Shown: one piece after another, positions 1 to 9,512 of the stretch
Numbering within the stretch: position 1 is the first letter of the stretch
How the letters are laid out: every line of letters starts with the position of its first letter
NCBI RefSeq assembly: GCF_024753215.1
Contig: NZ_JANUGV010000002.1
Coordinates: forward strand, 971,041-1,035,040
Origin: Massilia solisilvae
GTDB lineage: Bacteria > Pseudomonadota > Gammaproteobacteria > Burkholderiales > Burkholderiaceae_D
Direction of reading: 5' to 3'
DNA length: 64,000 bases
Made by a program: the position numbers and the translations under genes
The notes under the pieces: model-generated
Databases searched by the model: none
Seen by the model: the letters and a program-made list of their open reading frames with translations, nothing else
What the model was told of the DNA's origin: nothing

Positions 1-2295
1 GCCCAGGCCCGCGTCCTGCCAGGCCTTGTTCTGGGCCGCGGCGGTGCGCATCACCCAGGCGCCGATCGGCACGATCAGGCCAGTCTCCTCGGCCACGCCG
101 ACAAAGCGCACCGGCGGCACCATGCCCAGCTCCGGGTGGTTCCAGCGGATCAGCGCCTCCATGCCCACGATCTGGCCGCTGGACAGGTCCACCTGGGGTT
201 GGTAGTACAGCACGAACTCGTCGCGCTCGAGCGCGTTGCGCAGCGCCGTTTCGATGCGCACCCGCTCCAGCGATTCCTCGTTCATCGCCGGGGTGTAGAA
301 CTGGTAGTTGTTGCGGCCCAGCTTCTTGGCGCGGTACATCGCGATGTCGGCGTGTTCGATCAGGCTGTCGGCCGCGGTGCCCTCGCTCGGGTACACCGCC
401 ACGCCGATACTGCAGGTGACCATGAACTCCTTGGTGCCCAAAATGACCGGGCGCGCCACCGACTCCATCACGCGCTGCACGATGTCGTGCGTGAGCGGCT
501 CGCCCGCGTGCTCGGACAGGATCACCACGAACTCGTCGCCCGACAGCCGCGCCACCGTGTCGGTGTCGCGCAGCGCGCCGCGCAGGCGCGCCGCCACCGT
601 CACCAGCAGCACGTCGCCGGCCTTGTGGCCCATGCTGTCGTTGACGTACTTGAAGCGGTCCAGGTCGATCATCATCACCCACACCGGATAGCCGCTGCGG
701 GTGGCGTAGGCGACCGCCTGGCCCAGCCGGTCCTGCAGCAGCGAACGGTTGGGCAGGCCGGTCAGCACGTCGTGCTGGGCCACGTGGTACACGCGCTGCT
801 CGGTGAGCTTGCGGGCGGTGATGTCGCTGCCGGTGCCGCGGTAGCCGGCAAAGGCGCCGGTGTCGTCGAACAGCGGGGTGCCGTTGATGCTGAACCAGCG
901 GGTGTCGCCGTTGTCGTCCCTGATCTGGTACTCGAAGTTCTGGAACGGCTCGTGCGCCTTGACGCGGGTGATGTGGGCGCGCCCCTCGTCGGTCTGGTCC
1001 AGGTCCGGCACGCACTCCCAGCGGGTCTTGCCGAGCAGGCGCTCGACCGCGATGCCGGCCTTGGTGCTGAAGTCGCCGGTGATGCTGGTGAAGCGGCACG
1101 CCGCGTCCTGCTCCCAGTACCAGTCGGACGACATCGCCACCAGCTGGCGGAAGCGCTGCTCGCTTTGCTGCAGCGCGCGCTCGGTGCGGCGCCGCGCCAG
1201 CACGTCATCGACCAGGCGCTGGTTGCTGCGCTTGAGGTCCGCGGTGCGTTCGCGCACCAGCTGCTGCACCCGCCGCGCGCGCTCGCTGGTCAGGTGCACG
1301 AACGCCGTCATCAAGACGGTGAACAGCACGCCGCCCACCAGCATCGAGACCGAGCCGAGGTGGTCCGGCAGGAACGGGCGCGGCGTCGCGGTCGCCTCGA
1401 CCAGCCAGTGGCGGCCGGCGACGATGAAGCTGCGATCGAGCCGCGTGCTGTAGCCGGGAGCGAGCCACGCCGCCAGCTTGTCCTGCGGGGCGGGCGCGCC
1501 GGCCGCGGCGGTCGAGAACATCAGCCGCGCCGGGTCGGCGCGCGAGCCGGCGTACACCGCCAGCTCCACGTTGCGTTCGTCCAGCAGGCCGGCTGTCGCC
1601 AGGATGGTGCGCACCAGCTCGGGCCCGCGGATGATCGCGGCGGTATCGCCCGCCAGGCTGCCGTCCGCGGCGAACACCGGCATCACCAGTTCGAAGCTGG
1701 CCTGGCGCCGGGTGTCCTGCGCCAGTTCGACCAGGTCGCTCGCGGCGGCCACACCGGTCACGCGCGCGCGCTCGACCGCCTCGCGCACCTGCGGATGCGC
1801 GCCCGCGTCCAGGCCGAACGCCGGTTCGTTGCCGGCCATCGGTTCGAGGTAGTGGACGATGCTGTACTCGGGCCGGCGCGGGGCCGTGCGTTGCACGCCG
1901 CCGCGTTTTTCGGTGATCACGGTGCCGGGGCGCACGCGCTGCAGTTCGGCCTCGACCCGGGCGCGCTCGCTGTCCTTGACCAGCCGGTGATAATTGAAGG
2001 CCTGGATGAACGGGTGGCGCTTGAGCAGCGGGGTGGTGAAGTCGTGGAACTGCTCGCGCGTGACCGGGCGCACGGTGGAGAACAGCTGGTTGGCCGCGGT
2101 CAGCACTTCGACCGCGTCGTTCAGGCCCTGGCGCACCGCAGCCACGCGCTGCGCCGCGCGCTGCTCGAATGCGAACGCCTGGTTGTCGTATTCCAGATGG
2201 ACGGCAGCCATGAACAGCGCGGCCGACGCCGCCAATCCCGTGCCCAGTGTCAGGCTGGCCGCTAGGGTCAGTTTGAAAGGCTGTGGACGGGGCAT
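1..2295 (-). CDS. CHASE-PAS-GGDEF-EAL cyclic-di-GMP signalling protein (3' end outside window)
   Basis: Membrane sensor predicted to make and/or degrade cyclic-di-GMP. Reading the minus strand from ATG at 2295, the frame stays open for 765 codons to base 1, so the C-terminus lies off the left edge. Visible in order: an N-terminal membrane segment (about residues 8-27), a periplasmic CHASE-type region (about 35-300), a second membrane segment, a PAS domain ending in a PAC motif (about 380-490), GGDEF (about 500-660) and the first part of EAL (from about 680). The GGDEF signature reads SGDEF, preceded by an RxxD inhibitory site (RDTD). The EAL signature is GMEALIRW. The SGDEF variant may keep or lose cyclase activity, and the EAL catalytic residues further on cannot be checked. 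Confidence 0.9.
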   Translation of the reverse strand, partial: MPRPQPFKLTLAASLTLGTGLAASAALFMAAVHLEYDNQAFAFEQRAAQRVAAVRQGLNDAVEVLTAANQLFSTVRPVTREQFHDFTTPLLKRHPFIQAFNYHRLVKDSERARVEAELQRVRPGTVITEKRGGVQRTAPRRPEYSIVHYLEPMAGNEPAFGLDAGAHPQVREAVERARVTGVAAASDLVELAQDTRRQASFELVMPVFAADGSLAGDTAAIIRGPELVRTILATAGLLDERNVELAVYAGSRADPARLMFSTAAAGAPAPQDKLAAWLAPGYSTRLDRSFIVAGRHWLVEATATPRPFLPDHLGSVSMLVGGVLFTVLMTAFVHLTSERARRVQQLVRERTADLKRSNQRLVDDVLARRRTERALQQSEQRFRQLVAMSSDWYWEQDAACRFTSITGDFSTKAGIAVERLLGKTRWECVPDLDQTDEGRAHITRVKAHEPFQNFEYQIRDDNGDTRWFSINGTPLFDDTGAFAGYRGTGSDITARKLTEQRVYHVAQHDVLTGLPNRSLLQDRLGQAVAYATRSGYPVWVMMIDLDRFKYVNDSMGHKAGDVLLVTVAARLRGALRDTDTVARLSGDEFVVILSEHAGEPLTHDIVQRVMESVARPVILGTKEFMVTCSIGVAVYPSEGTAADSLIEHADIAMYRAKKLGRNNYQFYTPAMNEESLERVRIETALRNALERDEFVLYYQPQVDLSSGQIVGMEALIRWNHPELGMVPPVRFVGVAEETGLIVPIGAWVMRTAAAQNKAWQDAGLG

Positions 2296-2411
2296 CGGGC
2301 GATCGGGCGCATTGTGGAAAAGATTATTCGTTGCCGGTGGGCACTACTCGCGCCAGTGTGTCACAAAATCGGCCGCTTGGGCAAACGAATTGCGGCAATC
2401 GTGTTCCAGGT

Positions 2412-3194
2412 TCAGTCTGGACGATGCGCGAGCCACACCACCAGCAGTCGCGCCAGCAGCCAGTTGAGCCAGCGCGCACCCAGGCCGCGTCCCTGGCCGA
2501 CCCATGCGAAGCGGCGCGCCGCCCGCGCGCTGGCGGCGCCGCCCCCGCCTTTGAGGGCAAAGAAGATATGGTTGTTGCCGGCCACGCCGTCGAACCAGCA
2601 CACCTTGCCGCCGAACGCCTGGCGCAGGCGGGCCAGCATGGCGCCCCGCGCCGGGTCGTAGCTGAATATATTGGCAACGGCCACGCCGCCCGGCCGCAGC
2701 GCCTCGCGGCAGTCGGCGTAAAAGCGCGCGCTCCCGAGCGAGGCCGGCAGGCCGTCGCGGTCGAAGCCGTCCAGCAGCAGCACGTCGGCGCTGCCGCGCA
2801 GGCGCGCCAGGTAAGCGGCGGCGTCGGCCTGCACCACCGTGAACCGGGCGTCGTCGGGCGGCACCCGGAACTGCTCGCGCAGCGCGATCACGTCCGCGCG
2901 CAGCTCGATCACGGTGATGCGCGCGCCGGGCAGGTGGCGGTAGCAGAACTTGGCCAGCGAGCCGCCGCCCAGGCCGACCATGACGATGTGGCGCGGGCGC
3001 GGCACGAACAGCGCAAAGCACATCATGGCGCGCGCGTAGGCCAGCACCAGCGCGTCCGGCCGGCACAGCAGCATTTCGCTCTGCACGTCCCCCGGTCGGA
3101 ACTCCAGCGTGCGCCGCCCGTCGATGGTGCGCACCAGCGGCGCGGCGGGCTCCGGGGCAGGGTCGGCGGCGGGTGGGCGGGAAGGGCTGGGCAT
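2412..3194 (-). CDS. spermidine synthase-like methyltransferase-fold protein
   Basis: Resembles the polyamine aminopropyltransferase / fused spermidine-synthase superfamily: a Rossmann fold with the nucleotide-binding motif VGLGGGSLAKF followed by an acidic strand end (VIELRADV) and VLLLDGFD further on. At about 260 residues it is close to SpeE length, but no N-terminal transporter part is fused. The ATG at 3194 is chosen because the longer frame to 3287 would run into the promoter space of the divergent gene at 3293. No speD or speH lies nearby, so a role in spermidine synthesis is not shown; many such stand-alone homologues have no known substrate. Confidence 0.75.
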   Translation of the reverse strand: MPSPSRPPAADPAPEPAAPLVRTIDGRRTLEFRPGDVQSEMLLCRPDALVLAYARAMMCFALFVPRPRHIVMVGLGGGSLAKFCYRHLPGARITVIELRADVIALREQFRVPPDDARFTVVQADAAAYLARLRGSADVLLLDGFDRDGLPASLGSARFYADCREALRPGGVAVANIFSYDPARGAMLARLRQAFGGKVCWFDGVAGNNHIFFALKGGGGAASARAARRFAWVGQGRGLGARWLNWLLARLLVVWLAHRPD

Positions 3195-3292
3195 GCCCGG
3201 CAGTATATGCGAATGGCCCCCGGCCGGCTGCTTGTTGCCGAGCATAAGTTTCTGATAAGCTGGCCGCCGCAGCCCACACGGAGGCAATTCCC

Positions 3293-3568
3293 ATGTTCCT
3301 GGACCACCCCACGATTTCGGCGACGAACAGCCAGACCGAGCCGGACCGCATCGAGCGGCTGAACCGGGTGTACGGCTACGCCCTGGCGCTGGCGGACCAG
3401 GATGGCTGCGCCGCCTTCGTGGACAAGGTCACCCAGCTGCACGACCACAAGGGGACGCTGATCGTGTTCTGGCACGACGCCCCGACCGATGCCGAGAAGG
3501 CCTACTGGGCAAGTGCCTGGGCCAGCAAGGTGGGCGACGGCTCCACCAGTGTCGAACACGAGTTTTAA
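3293..3568 (+). CDS. hypothetical protein, 91 aa
   Basis: I do not recognise this protein. It is soluble, has no signal peptide, and is acidic with an aromatic patch around FWHDAP and AYWASAWASK. A GGAGG ribosome-binding site sits just before the ATG. It ends 9 bases before the degenerate GGDEF gene at 3578, so it is probably the first gene of the sensory operon that runs to 9428. Its function is unknown. Confidence 0.65.
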   Translation: MFLDHPTISATNSQTEPDRIERLNRVYGYALALADQDGCAAFVDKVTQLHDHKGTLIVFWHDAPTDAEKAYWASAWASKVGDGSTSVEHEF

Positions 3569-3577
3569 GGACAGCCG

Positions 3578-4741
3578 ATGGATTCCACCGCAATGGTCCT
3601 GGCGCTGGGCAACCTTGCCCTGTGCGCCGCACTGTTCTTCTTCGATTATGGCGCCGCGCGCCCGGCCGCGCTCAGCGTATGGGGCCTGTCGCGCCAGTGC
3701 CAGGCCGGCGCCTGGCTGCTGCTGGCGCTGTCCGCATCGAACGTGCTGCCCGAGCCGCTGGCGCTGCCGCTTGGCTACGCGCTGCTGTTCGCGGGCGTGG
3801 CGCTGGAGGCCGGCGCGTTCTGGGAGCTGGCCGGCAGAAGCGGCTGGCGGCGTCCGGTGTTCATCGCACTGGCGCTGGCGGTGGCTGTATTCCTGGCCTG
3901 CTATCTGGTGGACGAATCGGCGCTGCGCGCGCTTGCCGCGTCGCTGGTGCTGGGCGGCTTTTACCTGTGCGCCGGCGTGGCGCTGGCAAGCGGTTGGCGC
4001 GGCGCGCGCATGCTGCAGCGCTTCCTGGCCGTGGCCGGGATCGTGCTGGCGCTGGCGGTGGCCGCGCGCGGCGTGCTGGTGCTGACCGCGCCCGGTGGCT
4101 GGGCGTGGTGGTCCAACCCGGTGCTGCGCCAGTGTTCCACCGCTGCGTTCTACCTCTTGATGCTGCTGTACGCGTTCGGCATGCTGCTGCTCGCAAGCGA
4201 ACGGCTGCAGGCCGAGCTGGCGCGGCTGCAGGTGGCAGACCCGGTCACCGACGTGCCGAACCGGCGCGGGTTCTTCAACCTGCTGGCGCCATGGATGGCG
4301 CTGGCGCGCCGGCCCGGCATGGCCACCGCGCTGGTCACGCTCGACCTCGACCAGTTCAAGCGCATCAACGACGGCTACGGCCACACCGCCGGCGACGTGG
4401 TGCTGCGCCATGTGGCCGAGGTGTGCAAGCGCCAGCTGCGCGACAGCGACCAGCTCGGGCGCCTGGTGGGCGGCCAGTTCGCGATCCTGCTGCCGCGCAC
4501 CAACCTGGACGAGGCGGCGCTGGTGGCCGAGCGCATGCGCGCGGCGCTCGAAGCATACCCCTGCAAGACCGAGCGCGCGCTGATCGCGATGACGGCCAGC
4601 TTCGGCGTGACCACCATCCGAGCCGACGACAGCACCGTCACCCTGTTCCAGCGCGCCGACGAGGCGCTGCGCAGCGCCAAGGAGCTGGGCCGCAATCGGG
4701 TTGCGCAGGCGGCGCCGGCGAGCCCGGTGGAGGAAGCATGA
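3578..4741 (+). CDS. membrane GGDEF-domain protein with degenerate active site
   Basis: 387-residue protein: about six to seven hydrophobic segments in residues 1-205, then a GGDEF domain (about 215-380). The signature that should read GGDEF or GGEEF is VGGQF (in LGRLVGGQFAILL), so the metal and GTP contacts are missing and cyclase activity is unlikely. The inhibitory-site motif RxxD is kept as RDSD exactly five residues upstream, which fits a cyclic-di-GMP receptor or a structural role. Its stop codon overlaps the next start in ATGA, so translation is probably coupled to the periplasmic binding protein that follows. Confidence 0.85.
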   Translation: MDSTAMVLALGNLALCAALFFFDYGAARPAALSVWGLSRQCQAGAWLLLALSASNVLPEPLALPLGYALLFAGVALEAGAFWELAGRSGWRRPVFIALALAVAVFLACYLVDESALRALAASLVLGGFYLCAGVALASGWRGARMLQRFLAVAGIVLALAVAARGVLVLTAPGGWAWWSNPVLRQCSTAAFYLLMLLYAFGMLLLASERLQAELARLQVADPVTDVPNRRGFFNLLAPWMALARRPGMATALVTLDLDQFKRINDGYGHTAGDVVLRHVAEVCKRQLRDSDQLGRLVGGQFAILLPRTNLDEAALVAERMRAALEAYPCKTERALIAMTASFGVTTIRADDSTVTLFQRADEALRSAKELGRNRVAQAAPASPVEEA

Positions 4742-5532
4742 GCGCGACACTGCGGCGCCTGCTGCCGCTGCTGCTGGCCGCCGGCTGCGTGCTTGCCGGG
4801 CGCGCGCAGGCGGCCGCGCCGACGCTCACCCTGTGCTTCGAGCGGCGCGACGTGCTGCCCTGGCGCACGGTCGACCACCGCGGCCTGAATTTCGAGTTGC
4901 TCGACGAGGTCGCGCGCCGCACCGGGGTCACCTTCGTGTACCGCGGTATGCCGTGGAAGCGCTGCCTGGAGGAGCTCAAGGCCAACATGGTCGATGGCGC
5001 GTTCTCGGTCAGCTTCAACCCGGGGCGCGAGGAGGTCGGCGTCTTTCCGGGCGGGGCATCGCCCGACCACAGCAAGCGCATGAACGGGGACGGCTACATG
5101 CTGGTGCGTCGCCGCGGCAGCCCGATCGACTGGGACGGCAAGGAGCTGCGCCATGTGGACGGGCGCATCGGGGTCCAGCTCGGCTATTCGATCGGCGAGT
5201 TCCTCAAGAGCCGCAATGTCGCCATCGACGAGGGCAGCCAGCAGGCCGATGAACTGGCGCAAAAGCTCGTCAGCGGCCGCATCGCCGCGGCCGCGTTCGG
5301 TGGCGCCGATGCCGAGCGTGTGCGGCATGGCCCGTTCGCGCGCCAGCTGGAAGTGCTGCCGGTGCCGCTGCTGCAGCAGGATTACTACCTGGTCCTGTCG
5401 CACGCGCTGGTCGAGCGCGACCCGCGGCTGGCCAACCGCGTGTGGGACGCGGTCGGCGTGGTGCATGCCAGTCCCGCCTATGTCCGTCGCAATAAAGCGG
5501 CAATCGACGCGGTCATGCGCGGTACGCGCTGA
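4738..5532 (+). CDS. periplasmic solute-binding protein, SBP_bac_3-like (copy 1)
   Basis: 264-residue protein with a Sec signal peptide (positive start, long Leu/Ala core, cleavage near GRAQA-AAP). The rest resembles the amino-acid-type extracellular binding fold (family 3): LNFELLDEVARRTGV, GMPWKRCLEELK and a late LPVPLLQQDYYL. No ABC permease or ATPase lies nearby, so the protein is more likely a ligand sensor for the kinase downstream than part of an importer. The ATG at 4738 overlaps the previous stop by 4 bases. It is clearly a duplicate of the next gene. Confidence 0.85.
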   Translation: MSATLRRLLPLLLAAGCVLAGRAQAAAPTLTLCFERRDVLPWRTVDHRGLNFELLDEVARRTGVTFVYRGMPWKRCLEELKANMVDGAFSVSFNPGREEVGVFPGGASPDHSKRMNGDGYMLVRRRGSPIDWDGKELRHVDGRIGVQLGYSIGEFLKSRNVAIDEGSQQADELAQKLVSGRIAAAAFGGADAERVRHGPFARQLEVLPVPLLQQDYYLVLSHALVERDPRLANRVWDAVGVVHASPAYVRRNKAAIDAVMRGTR

Positions 5533-5607
5533 TTCCACTGTTTTTTGCTTCTGGGAAATGGCATACTAAGAGTTTATTTCTTGTCATTTCCTTGCTCATC
5601 CCGCCTC

Positions 5608-6381
5608 ATGCGTCGTCTCATTTTCCTCGTGATCGCTGCAAGCTGCGTCCTGGGCAGTGCTGCGGCGACTGCCGCCGGCACGCTCACCCTGTGCTATGAG
5701 CGGCGCGAGGTGCTGCCCTGGCGTACGCTCGACGGCCAGGGCCTGAATTTCGAGCTGCTGCGCGAGGTGTCGCAGCGCACCGGCGTGCAATTCGACTACC
5801 GCGGCATGCCGTGGAAGCGTTGCCTCGAGGCGATCAAGGCCAACGCGGTGGACGGCGGCATTGCGGTCAGCTTCTACCCGGCGCGGCTGGCGGTGGGAGC
5901 CTATCCCGGCGGCGCGCACCCGGACCGCGCCAAGCGCATGAACGTGGGCGGCTACATGCTGGTGCGGCGCCGCGGCAGCGCGATCGACTGGGACGGCAAG
6001 GCCTTCCGCCACGTGGACGGCAAGATCGGCTTCCAGCTCGGCTATTCGGTGGGCGAGTTTCTGCGTTCTCGAGGAGTGCCCACGGACGAGGGCAGCCAGC
6101 AGCCGGAGGAGCTGGCGCAAAAGCTGGCGGCCGGACGGCTGGCCGCGGCCGCGTTCGGCGCGGCCGACGCCCAGCGCCTGGCGCACGGCCCGTTCAGCGC
6201 CCAGCTCGAGGTGCTGCCGGTGCCGCTGCTGCAGCAGGACTACTATCTGATGCTTTCGCACGCCATGCTCGCGCGCGATCCGCAGCTGGCCAGCCGGCTG
6301 TGGAACGAGGTCGGCGCGGTGCGCACCAGTCCCGCCTACGCCCGGCTCGAGGCAAGTAAAGTGGAGCCGGAATGGCGATGA
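5608..6381 (+). CDS. periplasmic solute-binding protein, SBP_bac_3-like (copy 2)
   Basis: 257 residues, with signal peptide cleavage near ATAA-GTL. It aligns with copy 1 along its whole length, sharing for example YRGMPWKRCLE, DWDGK, DEGSQQ, LPVPLLQQDYYL and a SPAY motif near the end. The start at 5608 is chosen because it begins the signal peptide; an upstream in-frame ATG at 5545 would add a non-signal leader. It overlaps the histidine-kinase gene by 10 bases, which again argues that binding proteins and kinase act together. The ligand is unknown. Confidence 0.85.
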   Translation: MRRLIFLVIAASCVLGSAAATAAGTLTLCYERREVLPWRTLDGQGLNFELLREVSQRTGVQFDYRGMPWKRCLEAIKANAVDGGIAVSFYPARLAVGAYPGGAHPDRAKRMNVGGYMLVRRRGSAIDWDGKAFRHVDGKIGFQLGYSVGEFLRSRGVPTDEGSQQPEELAQKLAAGRLAAAAFGAADAQRLAHGPFSAQLEVLPVPLLQQDYYLMLSHAMLARDPQLASRLWNEVGAVRTSPAYARLEASKVEPEWR

Positions 6382-9300
6382 AGCGGGGGCTGACGCGGCT
6401 GTTGTTTGCCAAGCTGCTCGACAGCTGGAACCAGAACATCGTGTTCCGGCTCGGCGCCGGCATCGTGCTCGCGGTGGTGCTCTCGACCGGGGTGTACACG
6501 ACCTACGTGATGCACACACTGTCGGCCGAAGCCAACGCGCGCCTGCAGGATCGCGTCGAGCGCCAGGCCCAGGTGCTGTCGCAGGCGCTGGCGCAGCCGC
6601 TGTTCGACATCAACAGCGCGGCCGTGTCCTCGGTGGTCGGCGCGCTCGGCGCCACCCCGGAGGTGATGTGGCTGCGCGTGCTCTCGCCCGAGGGCGACGT
6701 GCTGGCCTCGATGACCGGCGTGCCGCGCGACCCGTCCTCGGCGATCCGGGTGGCGCGCACCATCACCTTCAACGACGGCACCCGCACCTACCAGGTCGGC
6801 TCGATCGAGCTGGCCTTTTCGCGCCAGCCGATCGACCAGGACCTGCGGCGCCAGACCGTGCGCACCGTCACCGCCAACCTGCTGCTCACGCTGGCCATCG
6901 TGGTGTGCGTGTTCCTGGTCGGGCGCCGCATGACCCAGCCGTTCGTGGACATCCAGGTGGCGCTGGACAAACTGGCGCGCGGCGAGACCGACATCGCGCT
7001 GTCGGGCATCGGCCGGCGCGACCAGATCGGCCGGCTGTCGTCGGCGGTGCGCAGCTTTCGCGACACCCTGAACCGCTTGCGCCGCGCCGAGCAGGTGACC
7101 ACCGGCCTGTTGCGCGAAAAGAGCGTGATCGAGCAGCAGTTGCGCGAACTGAACGAAGACCTGGAAATGCGCATCGCCGCGCGCACCGCCGAGCTGACCG
7201 ATTCGATCCGCATCGCGCGCGACACCCAGGAAAAACTGCAGGCGATCGTGGAAACCGCGCTCGACGCAGTGGTGCGCATGGACGGCAACGGCCGCATCGT
7301 CGGCTGGAACACGCAGGCCGAGAAGACCTTCGGCTTCACGCGCGAGGAGGCGCTGGGCCGCTCGCTGGACGAATGCATCATCCCGGAGCGCTACCGCGAG
7401 GCGCACCGCGCCGGGGTGCGCCGCTACCGCGAAGGCAAGGGCGGCGGGGTGCTCGACACCCGTATCGAAATCTATGCGCTGCGCCGCGACGGCACCGAGT
7501 TCCCGATCGAACTGGCGATCACGCGCGTGCAGCTGGCCGACAAGGAAGAGTACGAATTCTGCTCGTTCATCCGCGACATCTCTGAGCGGCGCGAACGCGA
7601 ACAATCGCTGCTGGCCGCCAACGTGCGCGCCGAGGCGGCCAACGTGGCCAAGTCCGAGTTCCTGGCCAACATGAGCCACGAGATTCGCACGCCGATGAGC
7701 GCGATCATCGGCATGGCCTACCTGGCGCTGCGCACCGACCTCAATCCCAAGCAGCACGACTACGTCAGCAAGATCCACCGCGCGGCCCTGTCGCTGCTGG
7801 GGATCATCAACGACATCCTCGACTTTTCCAAGATCGAAGCGGGCAAGCTCGACGTCGAGGAAATCCCCTTTACGCTGGACGAGGTGCTGTCGAACGTGGC
7901 GTCCGTGACCGGCCAGAAGGCGGCCGAAAAGCAGCTGGGCTACCTGGTCAACGTGCCGCGCAGCGTGCCGCGCGAGCTGGTGGGCGACCCGCTGCGCCTG
8001 GGCCAGGTGCTGATCAACCTGGTCAACAATGCGGTCAAGTTCACGCCTTCCGGCGAGATCGAGCTGTCGTGCACGCCCATGCCCACGGCCGTGAGCGGCC
8101 GCGTGCGGCTGCGCTTTGCGGTGCGCGACACCGGCATCGGCATGAGCGCGCAGCAGCAATCCAAGCTGTTCCGCGCGTTCAGCCAGGCCAACGGCTCGAC
8201 CACGCGCGAGTACGGCGGCACCGGCCTGGGCCTGTCGATCTCGCAGCAGCTGGTGGGGCTGATGGGCGGGCGCATCGCGGTCGAGAGCAGTCCCGGACGG
8301 GGCTCGACCTTCCGCTTCGACCTTGAATTCGCGCTGTCCGGCCGCCCCGAGCGCGTGGCCGAGGCGCCGGCGGCCCCGGCTGCGCTGCCCGGCGTGGGAC
8401 AAGCGCGCGTGCTGCTGGTCGAGGACAACCTGGTCAACCAGCAGATCGCGGCCGAGCTGATGACTGCGCAGGGGATCGTGGTGGACATCGCCGCCACCGG
8501 CCAGCAGGCGCTGGACAGGCTCGCGCTGGCCGGCCCCGACGGCTACAACCTGGTGCTGATGGACCTCGAGATGCCGCAGCTCGACGGCCACGCGGCCACC
8601 ATCGAGCTGCGCAAGGATGCGCGCTTCAACAAGCTGCCGGTGATCGCGATGACGGCGCATGCGCTGGCCGAGATCCGCGAACGGTGTCTGCGCGAGGGCA
8701 TGCAGGATTACATCACCAAGCCGGTCGAGCCCGAAAAGCTGTACCACACGCTGGCGCGCTGGCTCGGCCACGCGCTGCCGCAGCCGCAGGCGGCGCTGCC
8801 GACCCCGGGTCCGGCGCCGTTGCCGGGGCTGGTGGGGCTGGATACCGCCTTCGGGCTGCGCAACGTGGCCGGCAACGAACCGCTCTACCTGCAGTTGCTG
8901 GAGCGCTTCTGCGCCACACAGGGCACGGCCGGCGCCGACATCCGGGCCGATTTCGAAGCCGGGCGCCCGGACCTGGCGGGCCGGCGTGCGCACACCTTGC
9001 GCGGCGTGGCCGGCAACATCGGCGCGCGCGAGCTGCAGACGCTGGCGCAGGCGGTGGAGGAGGGGATGGCGCTGGAAACCGCGGACAAGAGCATCCTTGC
9101 GCGTGGCGTGGCGGCGCTGGAGTCGGCCGTGGCCGACCTGGTGCGCAATATCGAGCGTTACTTCGACAGTGAAGCCAAGAGTGCCGCGCCGGTGCCGGAA
9201 GCGCTGGAGGGCGCCGCGCATGCGCTCGCGCACCTGGCCAGGCTGCTGGAAGAATTTTCGGGCGATGCGACCGACTACTTCGACAGCGTGCGGACCTGCC

Positions 9301-9428
9301 TTGCCCGCGTGCTGGACGCGGCCACGATGACGAGCCTGGAAGCCTACCTGTCCGGCTACGAATTCGAGGAAGCGCGGCAGTTGCTGACGCAGCATGGCGT
9401 GAAATTCACCGCGCCGCACGACGCCTAG
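6372..9428 (+). CDS. hybrid sensor histidine kinase (HAMP-PAS-HisKA-HATPase-REC-HPt)
   Basis: 1018-residue membrane kinase. A first membrane helix lies at about residues 27-48, a short periplasmic sensor region follows, and a second helix lies at about 160-182. Then come HAMP, a coiled coil, PAS (about 285-410), HisKA with SHEIRTPM (His436), HATPase with NLVNNAVKF, DTGIGM and GGTGLGL, a receiver domain with phospho-acceptor Asp731 (LVLMDLEMPQLDG), and a C-terminal HPt domain with His874 (AHTLRGVAGN). It thus carries a full His-Asp-His relay but ends before any output; no separate response regulator is encoded nearby. The start could also be the second ATG at 6378. Overlap with the binding-protein gene suggests it senses liganded binding protein. 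Confidence 0.92.
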   Translation: MAMKRGLTRLLFAKLLDSWNQNIVFRLGAGIVLAVVLSTGVYTTYVMHTLSAEANARLQDRVERQAQVLSQALAQPLFDINSAAVSSVVGALGATPEVMWLRVLSPEGDVLASMTGVPRDPSSAIRVARTITFNDGTRTYQVGSIELAFSRQPIDQDLRRQTVRTVTANLLLTLAIVVCVFLVGRRMTQPFVDIQVALDKLARGETDIALSGIGRRDQIGRLSSAVRSFRDTLNRLRRAEQVTTGLLREKSVIEQQLRELNEDLEMRIAARTAELTDSIRIARDTQEKLQAIVETALDAVVRMDGNGRIVGWNTQAEKTFGFTREEALGRSLDECIIPERYREAHRAGVRRYREGKGGGVLDTRIEIYALRRDGTEFPIELAITRVQLADKEEYEFCSFIRDISERREREQSLLAANVRAEAANVAKSEFLANMSHEIRTPMSAIIGMAYLALRTDLNPKQHDYVSKIHRAALSLLGIINDILDFSKIEAGKLDVEEIPFTLDEVLSNVASVTGQKAAEKQLGYLVNVPRSVPRELVGDPLRLGQVLINLVNNAVKFTPSGEIELSCTPMPTAVSGRVRLRFAVRDTGIGMSAQQQSKLFRAFSQANGSTTREYGGTGLGLSISQQLVGLMGGRIAVESSPGRGSTFRFDLEFALSGRPERVAEAPAAPAALPGVGQARVLLVEDNLVNQQIAAELMTAQGIVVDIAATGQQALDRLALAGPDGYNLVLMDLEMPQLDGHAATIELRKDARFNKLPVIAMTAHALAEIRERCLREGMQDYITKPVEPEKLYHTLARWLGHALPQPQAALPTPGPAPLPGLVGLDTAFGLRNVAGNEPLYLQLLERFCATQGTAGADIRADFEAGRPDLAGRRAHTLRGVAGNIGARELQTLAQAVEEGMALETADKSILARGVAALESAVADLVRNIERYFDSEAKSAAPVPEALEGAAHALAHLARLLEEFSGDATDYFDSVRTCLARVLDAATMTSLEAYLSGYEFEEARQLLTQHGVKFTAPHDA

Positions 9429-9512
9429 CGGCCGGCGACACGCGCGCATCTGTTGATGCAGCTCGTGTCCCGTCGCTGACGCGCCTACCGGAACATGGGC
9501 AAATCGTATATA

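Noticed and set aside
136..2265. Very long plus-strand open frame across the first 2.3 kb
   Set aside because: It is the antisense shadow of the CHASE-PAS-GGDEF-EAL gene. Its product is an Arg/His/Ala-rich string with no domain, whereas the minus strand shows four clear domains.
6336..9449. Over 1000-codon minus-strand frame opposite the hybrid kinase
   Set aside because: High GC removes stop codons from the antisense frame. The translation is low-complexity His/Arg/Ala and the plus strand has intact HisKA, HATPase, REC and HPt motifs.
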